This document shows positions 54,189 to 64,000 of a stretch of 64,000 nucleotides of DNA, piece after piece. The stretch is from Pectinophora gossypiella. Taxonomy: Eukaryota > Arthropoda > Insecta > Lepidoptera > Gelechiidae. The position numbers and the translations under genes are program-made. Location of the stretch: the NCBI RefSeq assembly GCF_024362695.1, contig NC_065404.1, positions 10,890,604 through 10,954,603 on the forward strand, written 5' to 3'. Within the stretch, counting starts at the first letter, position 1. Each line of letters opens with the position of its first letter. The notes beneath the pieces were generated by a model that worked only from the letters and a program-made list of their open reading frames with translations, ran no database searches and was not told where the DNA came from.

Positions 54189-57100
54189 ATAAACCATCAT
54201 GGCTAATATGACATCTGGGGCTCTCGTTAAGACGAGCTTATCTTTTTCGGAAAAATATTTATGTAAGTATTTACAATTAATTATATTTGTTGTATTTTTT
54301 GATACTATCAAGACTCGACTTTCTTATTACATAACATGACATACATATTGCATCACACCTGTATTCCCGAAGGGGCAGGCAGAGATGCATAGTGTAGACA
54401 CTCACTCGTCCTCGCCAGCCATGTTTAAGTCTCGTGTAATAAACGGCGAGGCCATTGCACCGGGCAAGAATCCTCGAAACCACGTCACAAAGTCAAATTC
54501 AGTGGTTTAAAGCCTGCACCGGGATTCGAGCTCGGTGACGCTAATTCAAAAAAATCAAAAATATTTATTATTCAAAATTGGCTTACAAAGTTAGCACTTT
54601 TTGAACGTCAAAAATTAAATTGCATATTATGTAACTAGCTGTAAAACTACTGCCACATCGGAATCGGTAACGCTGAGGGAAAGACGTGGCCAGAAAACTT
54701 CCCAGCACAGGGCTCTAGTCCTACTGTTTAATGTTTTCCTTTCTTTTTTTTTTAAATTATAAACTTAAATACAATGGTATTCCAATTGCAGTCGGTGGAA
54801 GGAAAGTGAAAAATAAAGAGTTTATGTGTACGATTGTACGATTTGCTATGAAATATAGGTAACTTCTAGAAATTGAGGTCGCATCCATCCAAGTCCAACA
54901 GCTTAGAGGCGTTAGGAGCGAGATGTGACCCCGGGTTCTACACGGTCCTTGCAAATGGACAGGAAAAAGACGCGAGAGGAATGCGTGGGTACTTTTAATT
55001 TAATATCGACTGACACCGAATTGGAATCGAAAGTTCTAAGGACGTGCTCTGTTGGCTAATCTGAACCGGCTGTTTCTTGTTTTAATATGTATAGCCAGTA
55101 TTCAAGCCACTTATTTATAAATATGAGCTATTAACGCCCATGTCTGTGCGTTTCGGTGATTGTGAGCTGAATTATGAAACGTTTTATATAATAGTATTTA
55201 TCTGACGATCAAGATTTAGAATGTCGTGAAAAGTATTTTTTTTATTTGTGATTCATAGTATGAAAAAATATACTTATTGAGCAAACAGATTACATAGTAT
55301 AAGAGTAGAGGGAAGCCAAAATGAAGACGGGCACAATAGGCGACCTTATTGATAAATCAGCAACTTCTTCTAGGCAACCTCATATAGTATCACACTAATT
55401 AACTTCATTGTTATTTTCAGAAATAATTCATGGTTGTATTCACTATCGGGTGGGCAGAGCTACTAGTCACCAAAGGAGAGCTGGGGTAAGCAAAAGTAAA
55501 TTAATTGAATAATCTTTGCCTTTTTATTTTATAAGAAGAAAACATAATAATATACTACGAGTAAAACCACAGAATTCATACAGTATTACATTTAAATCGT
55601 AAAACCATCAGCACTTTAAACCTCATTCCGTCTACAACTCATGTAGCAATTTGCTACGGCGGCGTAGCGCGCTACGAATAAACACAATAAAATAAAAACT
55701 ATATAAATATAGTGGTGCACTACACTACCATATTACTTGTCTTCGAAGCGCGGAAATCGGAACGCGCGTGATTTCGCGCAGTTACACGAAGTGCAGCGTG
55801 CTCTTATTGTAGACGAGATTGACGGCAGTTCATAACATAACTAGGCAGCCATGACAGGGCTGTAGTTTGTACAAATTGTACCGCAAAATGTTCTGTCATT
55901 TCTGTTTACCTGCAATGTACTGGTAATATAAAGAGACGGACTGTTTGTTAGCTTTTGACTTTCGGATTATGGTAGTTTGTCGTGGGTCTTCAGACCGGTA
56001 TATATTTTAGGTGAAATTACTTATCTTTATTTCAAGCTTTCTACCCGCGACTTCTTTCGTGTAAGCTTTGATTGCGTATACGCAATACATAATAGTCTAA
56101 ATAGACCGCTGAAAAGTACCATATGTACAAATAGTGCTTGATCAATCTACATATTAAATTTCATTCCAATCCGATCAGCTATTTAATCGTGAAAGTGGAT
56201 AAGTGAAACATAAAAACAGTTTCACGTTTATTATCGCTAATATGAATGACGTAATAAAATCTCAATCAAAATGTTGACGTCATTCGCAGCGTCGTGCGCT
56301 CCACGAAGGTTGTTCTCTCCAAGACAGTTTTTCGGAAAATAACGTACGCATTTAAAACAATAAAAACGTTCACGTCTGCCGGCGCTGAGTGAATTTTCGC
56401 AGAACGTCGGGAAGTCGTGACGTGTGGATAAAGCTTTACATGGATGCGGTATTTTTATACAGCTTATTTACTTTAGCTATGTTTAAGTTTTATTTTTCAC
56501 TTTTGAAAACTTAGAAATGGTACTGTAATATGTAGGAAGGGTGCATTGACCAGCGTGCGAGGTCTTAGATTAGACTTAGTTATATTTACTGTGACTTAGT
56601 TGAGAAAACGATTCCCAGTCGAAAGTGGATTTTGGGCTATTTATATTTGTAAAAGGAAGTTCCTTAAATTTGAGATTACTTTTTATATCCAGCTTACGAC
56701 ATCGTATCAACAGTGGCTGCAAGTTATCTTTGATTACTATTGTGGCTCTGCCCACTCCATTAAGGATTACGGACGTGCGTTTATGTATGTATGTATGTGT
56801 GTGTTTTAAAATACAATATCAACATTGCAACTTTAATGTTTATTAACTGTAAGAAAACATGAGAAATTTGGAATTAAACCTTGTCGTTTAAAACACTGAC
56901 AGACTGTAATTCAATGAAGAAATAAAATATAGCAAGTGAAGCTTAAGTGATTGTCGCAAATTAAAACAATTACGAGCACCTGGCAGCTACTTAGATTCCT
57001 GTCTCCGCTGGCCGGTGTCAGTGGGGCAAATTTCATTTGGCCCCCGGCGGGAACTTCCCCTCAACTCGCGAACACGTGTTAACATCGCTCGTCTTTGAAA

Positions 57101-59224
57101 AACTGGATAAGGACCTTATTTATATGGGGTCAGCGTACGAAGCGACAAAAGAACATGATGATATTACTGTTAGCCCGCCCCGCTAATGTTATGTACATAA
57201 TGCTATTTACGAGTTACCAGTTCTTTTTATGCCTAAAATGCGGACGGAATGTAATAAAAGTTGGCACCGCTCAGCCCGGTCACGTATGAGCTAGCCTGTT
57301 TCGTAAAACATTCAGAAATCTTTAACGTTTATGTTAATGACTTGGATAGCAGTTTCTGGAGCGCAAGGTGTTACGATCTCCCGCGAATTTTTTATGAGCA
57401 ACTTTTATTTATCGGAAATAGAATCTTTTGAGATAAATTATTTTAGTTGGGAAACAAACTGTTACTTTATATTTGATTTATTTTATTTACCCGCCGGCTT
57501 GGTTTTCTCCTCACACGTACTAAACGATATTTGGCGATCCCTAAGACGAGTCGTTTGTCACGTACGTGACGTAGCGGACAAAATGGAAACTCCACTATGT
57601 TGCCGAAACGAACAAATAAATACGTAACTGTTCTGTGAAAAGTCGATAACATGTTTAATGTTTTATCCCCAACCGTAAAACCATTAGGAAACTATAGCTG
57701 GTTTCCTTAGAGCTTTAATATTTCTCTCTTGGAATAAGTCTTATTGAAAGACGACAATGTAGTTGTTGTTCCATTTCGCAGTATTTTATTGTGATGTTAT
57801 TGTATTTTACTTTCTTGTTGCGCGATTTTTGTTAAGACAAGAGTTTTTATAAGCAATTGTAATAAATAAACTTGGTAGCTGTATAGCACTAAATGGTTCA
57901 GTTTCTTTATTTGTACTATACTTCGATTTGTTAATGATTCTCCTAAACACTAAAGCTATCTTTATTTACATGCAACATACCCAATATAGACACGTACTAA
58001 AATAAAACAAAATCAGTAGTTCACCTTTCGACAGTAGCACTTGATGACCGCCATTCGAAATCGATTACCGAGTCACCCGTAAACATTTCCGAGTCACAAT
58101 ACTGTCATAGGTATTCATAGGTACTCATAGCGGCGTATGGTATAACCGATACTAGACGGCGTAATACGGGCCCGGTGGGTGTTTGCGCAGAGATTAATGA
58201 TGTGATACCCGCAGCTATGGCGCAGGCACTCGACAAAAGAGGCTCTTACTTACTCTTTGCCTGCTGAAAGTCTCACGATGAAAACACCCGACATGGGGTT
58301 AATGTTTTGACGGAGAATAGAGTGCGGAAGTTACGGCACGGATTCAACCGTTTTCTTTGCAGTTTTTTTCGGTAGGTCAAAGATCTTTGATAACGTAAAT
58401 GTGTACTCACAAAGTTCAGTGCTGTTGTAAGGGATGAAAAGACAAATTACGAGACTGAACTATAGAGGCCAGACTAGTTGAATTTTGCTAGCGTCGTTTA
58501 AAATGCAAAGGTATTAATTACTTACGCTCGTGATTGAGGAGTATTGAAGCAACAAGTCATTTGACTGAAAACAACTAAAAGCCATTTGATACTTACAGGC
58601 AATGTATTTTTCAGTGCAAATCTACTGACTTTTACGAATATTTCCGGAAATACTCATGGAAAAGTGATTTATACTAAATACCAACCAATAAAATCGCATT
58701 ACCAAAGAGTATAAAAGAAAAGAAAAACATTCGTCAAACCGATCCAATTTTCTACCTGTTTGACAATAATTTTGTAATGATATAAACTTGTCACACACAG
58801 CACACTCGGAATGGGGAAAAATGTGAAACGTAATCGGAAAATAAATCATAGGTAAATGAGATTATGTGTCATACGACGAACCCATTTAGAACGGAGTACA
58901 TCAATGGGAATAATAAATTATTTGTATACTTATTGATGATGTATTGGGAAATTGCTCAAAATGTTATTATTCATTTACGTAATATACGTATACATATCTA
59001 GAAATTGTGTTAACTTTGTTACTTTCAATATAATTATAATGATAATAAATAATAAAATGTTTATTTGACCAAAAATTACAAGTTACAGAATTTCTTACAT
59101 ACTTACTTGACATTTTGACATTACAAAAGATACACTCTGCCTCTATCTTATCGTATCTTAGGAAGCAGTGTTCGGCCCAGGTAGTCATGTTGTAGGTAAG
59201 GTGCAAAATGTAACCAGAAATACC

Positions 59225-59228
<4 letters not shown>
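54189..59228. other. Mostly single-copy intergenic DNA, no gene seen
   Basis: Small repeats only: a family G tail fragment at 55328-55390 (inverted, ACCTTATTGATAAATCAGCA) and a TATG-tailed repeat at 56733-56797. Short palindromes GTAGCAATTTGCTAC and GTAGCGCGCTAC lie near 55646 and 55666. GC-rich stretches are at 56260-56420 and 57000-57070. No supported exon. Confidence 0.45.
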
Positions 59229-59260
<32 letters not shown>

Positions 59261-59296
59261 TGTGTGTGTGCGTGCGTGCGTGCGTGCGTGCGATCG

Positions 59297-59344
<48 letters not shown>

Positions 59345-59352
59345 TGTGTGCG
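59229..59352. repeat. Compound microsatellite (TG)n then (TGCG)n
   Basis: A TG run from 59229 with one interruption gives way at about 59270 to TGCG/CGTG repeats to 59352, broken by one GATCG. Open frames through it (His-Thr and Cys-Val runs) are artefacts of the repeat. Confidence 0.97.
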
Positions 59353-59457
59353 TAACAGATACAATATGTCAGAGACAATATGTTAGTAAATGTTAGACAA
59401 GCAGAAAAAAATAAAAGAACTCCCGCTCAAAACTTACAGTAATTGTTATCATATTAG

Positions 59458-59490
59458 CTAATACTGTTCCACTACTGGGCAAAGGCCTCA
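59458..59490 (-). repeat. J-type LINE/SINE 3' tail fragment
   Basis: ATACTGTTCCACTACTGGGC then AAAGGCCTC is the inverted GAGGCCT.TGCCCAG.AGTGG end shared by families E, J and K. Confidence 0.5.
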
Positions 59491-60141
59491 AAATTAAAAA
59501 ATGTTGAATTCATAACTTAGTCAGAGATGCAACGAATCAATATAATTCTCTCAGACTTATGATAATAAGAAATTTATGTCAAAAAATGCACGAATTAATT
59601 TCTTATTAACATGATTTATGTACCTCGTAACTTATTCTACATATATTATCTCTCCCAACGATTTTTTCATGATTAAGAAAAATTGACATCTTATTATGAA
59701 TTTTCATTGATTGATGGACCTTTAGTAAAAACTGGATTAAAATTTTTGTTTTTTAATAAGCTCTTGGGAAGCTTCCTTAAGATTTTGTTTTTTTTTTTAA
59801 TTTTATCCGTGAGGTTCGTGATAAATATTTACTCAGCTTATGACAGAAAGCTGAAGGTAAATATAGATTGGCTTTTTTGTTTTTCTTTTCTCAGTCGAGT
59901 CATTTTCCAGGAGTTTGAAAATTGATGAATTTGTAGATTTTGACCTGCTGTTACCGAATTTCAACTTAGTAACTGGTATATTTGCTGATTGCGCTGATAT
60001 ATTTGAACAATGTTACCGAAAAACAGGTTTTTTTGACAATGACCTACCAACAAAACTACCTATGATCGGACTATCTATATAATTATGAACTTTCTTGTTT
60101 ATACTGTAACTATTTATATGCTTTACATGATAATCATAAAA

Positions 60142-60390
60142 ACATAACATAAACAGTCTATATACGCTCTACTGCTGGGAAAAGGCCTCACCTCAATCAA
60201 CCGGAGGGGGTATGGAGCATACTCCACAACGCTGCTCCACTGCAACAGCCTCCGTGGTCTAGTGGTTAGAGCGTTGGGCTCACGATATGGAAGTCCGGGT
60301 TCGATTCCCGATGGAGACATTGTCGAAATCACTTTGTGAGACTGTCCTTTGTTTGGTTCATTGCAGGCTTGAATCACCTGATTTTTTTAA
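60142..60390 (-). mobile_element. SINE family E with inverted head (twin-priming-like)
   Basis: 60142-60243 is the E tail on the minus strand (AACATAAACAGTCTATATAC, CTCAATCAACCGGAGGGGGT). 60244-60390 is the E head on the plus strand (CAGCCTCCGTGGTCTAGTGG, B box GGTTCGATTCC, TTTGTGAGACTGTCCTTTG). On the minus strand the order is inverted 5' piece, then sense 3' piece. Confidence 0.8.
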
Positions 60391-60402
60391 AGACAAGCTA
60401 TG

Positions 60403-60598
60403 TAAGTAGCAACATAATTCTATACATAATGTGATCCAAATATCAAGAAACAATTATTTTTATATATGCTTCTGCAATTACGTTATATTTTGGAATAATT
60501 ATGTACACGAGTAATAAGAAAAATTGGTAATTATCACGTTTAAGCTGTACAACACCGTCTATATTGATTTTGGTGAACATAGCCTGGAAAGTCTCTCA
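60403..60598. mobile_element. Family C TIR element, 3' half
   Basis: GTAGCAACATAATTCTATAC, AATATCAAGAAACAATTA, TAATTATCACGTTTAAGCTG and GCCTGGAAAGTCTCTCATT correspond to 24620-24810, with a diverged right TIR. Confidence 0.75.
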
Positions 60599-60798
60599 TT
60601 CAGCTTAGTGCTTCTAGCGGTTGCCGAGTCTAGATTTTCAATATACGGCTGTTGGTTACATCATAAATCTTGCTAGAGGCAGCGACAACCTGCATGCCCC
60701 GCCTCGCTGTTTAATCAAATTGTAGTTTTGTGTACATATATGTATAATAAACTATTATACAATACATACACTTTCTTACTCGTCGTCCTCCGCGTAAC

Positions 60799-61082
60799 AG
60801 TTGCTGGGATCTAGTGGTTGAGCGTTCCCACCATCCGGGGGTCTCGGGTTCAGATCCAGCTGGTGACATATCACAAAAATCACTTTGTGTGCCGGTTTGG
60901 TAAGAAAGATGATGCGTGCCTCGAAAGCCACGTTAAGCCGTTGGTCCCAGTTACTACTTACTGATGTAAGAACGTAGTCGTTACAGTGTCAAGTCAAAGG
61001 CATTTGGTGGCTCCCTGTAATTACCCTGACACCAGGGTTCAAGAGGTTGCTAGTCCACCTCATAACCCACACGCTAGAAGAT
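60799..61082 (+). mobile_element. SINE family D, diverged and internally deleted
   Basis: AGTTGCTGGGATCTAGTGGT, a weakened B box (GGTTCAGATCC), CACGTTAAGCCGTTGGTCCC, GACACCAGGGTTCAAGAGGT and CATAACCCACACGCTAGAAG. Confidence 0.8.
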
Positions 61083-61365
61083 GCTCGTCGTCCTTATTGA
61101 GGTTAGCTGTGTCATGTAAGTAATCAGAAGACACCTTGCAGCTATTCTTGAGTGGAAAACTTTTATGGTAGCAATCCTTTCAGATTATTGTTTTAATAAA
61201 TCATACAAAGCGTACAATGCTGAAGAATTTTGGTCTGCTTTTAGACTTTTCGAATTCTCTATGTTTTTCCTGTTTAAGAGTATTATTACTTAGCAGTTTA
61301 TCGGCCATACGGGTCACCACCTATCATGTTTGTCTTAAAGAAAGCTTAGTAAGGCGTGGGTCATC

Positions 61366-61455
61366 ATCATCAATAAGAGCCACGCTCTTGTCGGTGCAGC
61401 ATTTTCCATGATACTTTTTTAGAGAAAAATAGGGCAACGGTTTCCCTCTTGCCTT
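61366..61455 (-). mobile_element. Retroelement B2 3' fragment
   Basis: AATAAGAGCCACGCTCTTGT, GGTGCAGCATTTTCCATGAT and CAACGGTTTCCCTCTTGCCT. Confidence 0.75.
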
Positions 61456-61457
61456 CC

Positions 61458-61535
61458 GCCCAAAGGCGTGGGTAGTTAATATTGCGATAGATGTACTGCT
61501 AACTACCCCAATCGGGATATGGTTATGAGCTATGT
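61458..61535 (-). repeat. Dispersed repeat O fragment, inverted
   Basis: GCTAACTACCCCAATCGGGA then TATGGTTATGAGCTATG. Confidence 0.5.
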
Positions 61536-61561
61536 ATGTACTGTATAAATCTGTCAGTTAA

Positions 61562-61880
61562 AAATCATCTCCCTACCATTATTTCGTTCTTCACGGGGTC
61601 CGCTTATCTAACCTGTAGAATTGACAGGTCCGATTTTTTACAGAACCGACTGCCTGTCTGAACATCCAGCCCGCGAAGGAAAAATCAGCCCAATACAGGT
61701 TAGGTCACATACCTCCGAAAATGCATTTCTCGGGAATGTGATAATCATTTATGATTTAAATATAAATTCAAAAACAAATTCAAGAACCGTTGGTTTAAGG
61801 CTGTGCTGGTTTCAATCCTGCGACCTCAAAGTGAGAGGCAAGCGTTTTACCAACTGGGCTGCCACGGCTGCCAGTCCAAA
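61562..61880 (-). mobile_element. tRNA-derived SINE, family F, with internal deletion
   Basis: ATCATCTCCCTACCATTATT, CAATACAGGTTAGGTCACAT, TCAAAGTGAGAGGCAAGCGT and TACCAACTGGGCTGCCACGG. It lacks the CACGATGTTTTCC segment present at 3000-3012. Confidence 0.85.
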
Positions 61881-62147
61881 ATGTATTTTATAAATAGGTA
61901 AAGTATTTCTACTTGATGTTGCATCATAAATCTTACCGGAGTCTGCGACAACCTGCATGCCCGGGCCCGCCTCCCTGTTTAATCAAATTGTAGGTTTGGC
62001 TTAATTTGACTTGCTTTGTACGGTGTTTTTGTGCTATTTGGCTCTGCCATTTGGTAATTACACGTGAAATAGAGAACGAGAAACAGTTAGTGCTTAGATG
62101 TAGTACCTATTTAGAAATTATATATATACTATAACCGTCTATGTATA

Positions 62148-62450
62148 GCCGTGGTAGCCCAGTTGGTTGAACGCTTGCCTCTCACTTTGAGGTCGCAGGT
62201 TCGAATCCAGCACAGGCCTAAATCAATGATCACGTGCTCAGCGGTGAAGGAAAACATCGTGAGGAAACCCACATTCTCGAGAAATGCATTTTCGGAGATA
62301 TGTAACCTAACCTGTATTGCGCTGGTTTTACCTTCATGGGTTGGAAGGTCAGATAGGCAGTCGCTTCTGTAAAAAACCGGACCTGTCAAATCTTCAGGTT
62401 AGGTAAGCGCACCCTGGGAAAAACGAGATAATGCTAGGGAGATGATGATG
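62148..62450 (+). mobile_element. tRNA-derived SINE, family F, full length
   Basis: GCCGTGGTAGCCCAGTTGGT, TTGCCTCTCACTTTGAGGTC, B box GGTTCGAATCC, AAACATCGTGAGGAAACCCA, TCAGATAGGCAGTCGCTTCT and end AATGCTAGGGAGATGATGAT. Its tRNA-like head is the best preserved here. Confidence 0.88.
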
Positions 62451-62637
62451 GGTTGGCAGGTCAGACAGGCAGTCGCTTCTGTAAAAAGCCGGACCTGTCA
62501 AATCTTCAGGTTAGGTAAGCGGGGTTTTGGGGGAGGCCTATGGCCAGCAGTGGGTGTCGTACGGCTGATAATGATGATGATGAGGTAAACGGACCATATG
62601 AAAAACGGGATAATGCTAGGGAGAAGATGATGATACT
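62451..62637 (+). mobile_element. Second SINE F tail, interrupted by a 60-bp LINE J tail
   Basis: An F tail (GGTTGGCAGGTCAGACAGGC ... TCAGGTTAGGTAAGCGG) is broken at 62523-62582 by the J 3' end (GGGGGAGGCCTATGGCCAGC, CGTACGGCTGATAATGATG). It resumes with GGTAAACGGACCATATGAAA and GGATAATGCTAGGGAG. AGGTAARCGG is duplicated on both sides (62513-62522 and 62583-62592). Confidence 0.85.
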
Positions 62638-64000
62638 AAAAAGGCTTATGCCCACTACACCGTATCATACGAGGACTGTGTCAGGCACGGACCGGCGCGA
62701 GCCGCTACTACTATGCCCACTGCAACGGAGCAACCCCGTTCTCTTCGCGTATGTACCGGGAATTCTGGCCGGTCCGTGCATGGCACGCTATTTATTATAA
62801 AGTTAGTGATTATTTAGAAATTATGAATGCATGGGATTAGCTGTATGAGAACTGATATTAGGCAGCTAAATTACTCAATTGTATAAAAATATTTTATGTT
62901 TTTTTTTAAAGAACGTCTAGGGCCCCGTGCCGAGGTTTTTCTTGCAGCTTCTTTTCCCCGGCTATACAGGTTGTGAGAAGCTGCAGTAGTTTTAGGTGGA
63001 TGAGACGTTCGTTATGTAAAAATTGACGATTCAAAGTGTAACTATGTTACCTACTGAATAAAGATACTTATTTTTGAATTTGAATATGGTGTTGGTCGGT
63101 CACTGAACGGTCTAGTGTCCGTCGTGCCATAGAAATTCATACAAAGAATATTTTTTGCCTGTGCCGGGACGGATACGGTCCTGGCATGAAACGATGCATG
63201 GCAAGAACCTTTACTAGTCTGTTGTTCTACTATTCGATTCAGGAAGCGTTGTCTATCACTTGTCACGCTAAGAAAAGACAGCTTGTCACATACTTTGCTC
63301 CACACGTACATGCTAAAGTTTAGACACGTACAATGCGTTTTCCAGTATTTTATTAAGCACGTGTGTTTCACTATAGCTTAATTTTGGTTTTCCGTTTGAT
63401 TGGTTGTCTATATTTCAGTAAACGTTATAATAACTATAACTTTTTCGGTCCCCGTGCGAACGCAACAATTAATACTTGAATATTATTTACACTGTTTCTT
63501 AACTTCCTAGATGATCAGTCTGTAACATCATATGTTTTCATTTGCGAATATCTTTAAATGGCTTTGTTTTCAATTGAATTTGTACGCATTCATTATATAG
63601 CTATAGTTGTTAGTACTCTGAATTAATAAGTTTTATGTCTGTGCATTATGTCTGCTTGTTAAAATTAAGTTCTGTGCAATAAAGTGTAATTGATTTGATT
63701 TGAATAAGTGCATTATTTATCGTGCACTGTCAACGATTCTAATTTCAAACGAGCCGGCGAAGTAAATCCAAGTGCAATAATTGAGCGAGTACCGTCAATG
63801 TTTAATCTGGGAGCGGCGCACCCGCCGTTTATCAATCCACGCAAAAAACAACATATTTCAATATCCGCTGATTAATATCCGCTGCCTGCTAGCCAGTCGA
63901 GGCAAACATGAAATTTATGTACTGGCACTGCCAGTTTATTTCGTTTTGCTTTTTAAATTACGAGTGTTTCGCGACAATCGGGCGACGCGACGCGTCGTGC
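62638..64000. other. Intergenic DNA, no gene seen
   Basis: Contains the repeat shared with 50811-50867 at 62823-62875 and a family G-type terminus at 63660-63705 (GTGCAATAAAGTGTAATTGA, then TTTGATTTGAA). Nothing else recognised up to the window edge. Confidence 0.5.

Noticed and set aside
59148..59386. Open frames with His-Thr or Cys-Val runs
   Set aside because: They are translations of the (TG)n/(TGCG)n microsatellite.
62148..62220. Possible tRNA gene with A and B boxes
   Set aside because: The anticodon arm and acceptor stem do not form a proper tRNA, and the same head heads several dispersed SINE copies.
1..64000. CRISPR arrays, operons, prophage or plasmid features
   Set aside because: The window is animal nuclear DNA; the regular repeats are microsatellites and SINEs, not spaced arrays.

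Overview
This is a window of an insect nuclear genome, almost certainly a moth or butterfly (Lepidoptera). It is AT-rich, the one recognisable gene has short GC-rich exons split by introns of about 0.9 to 9.3 kb, and the space between exons is full of short retroelements with lepidopteran-type sequences. No bacterial-type genes, operons, rRNA, genuine tRNA or CRISPR array were seen.

Bases 1-24,000 hold the 3' part of one protein-coding gene on the + strand. Seven exons (1274-1523, 3386-3472, 4662-4979, 5897-6037, 12354-12567, 21825-21911, 23678-23760) join in phase into 392 residues: a complete DH domain, a complete PH domain and a short basic tail. It is a Dbl-family Rho guanine-nucleotide exchange factor, closest to the puratrophin-1/PLEKHG4 group. 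Earlier exons lie left of the window. One intron uses a GC-AG donor. The introns carry many tRNA-derived SINEs, LINE 3' ends and palindromic MITEs, and the exon coding the second half of the PH domain is bracketed by same-strand copies of one SINE.

Bases 24,000-29,300 and 33,600-35,100 are piles of nested retroelements. They include an RTE-like LINE tail split by a TIR element, a LINE tail inserted into another LINE's 3' UTR, and several reverse-transcriptase C-termini.

Bases 29,300-59,200 are mostly single-copy, with several CpG-rich blocks and no exon I can support. Scattered insertions include two Jockey-type LINE tails with clear target-site duplications (40,749-41,325 and 47,856-48,175), two tandem foldback MITEs at 44,869-45,336, and an isolated pair of abutting perfect hairpins with the same CATA loop at 35,374-35,438. 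The single-copy blocks could be regulatory DNA, but nothing in the sequence alone proves this.

Bases 59,200-64,000 have a long (TG)n/(TGCG)n microsatellite and another dense cluster of SINE fragments, including an inverted SINE resembling twin priming and a 60-bp LINE tail inserted in a SINE.

The repeat families interlock: LINE reverse-transcriptase tails and several SINEs in this window share the same 3' ends, as expected if the SINEs borrow the LINE machinery.
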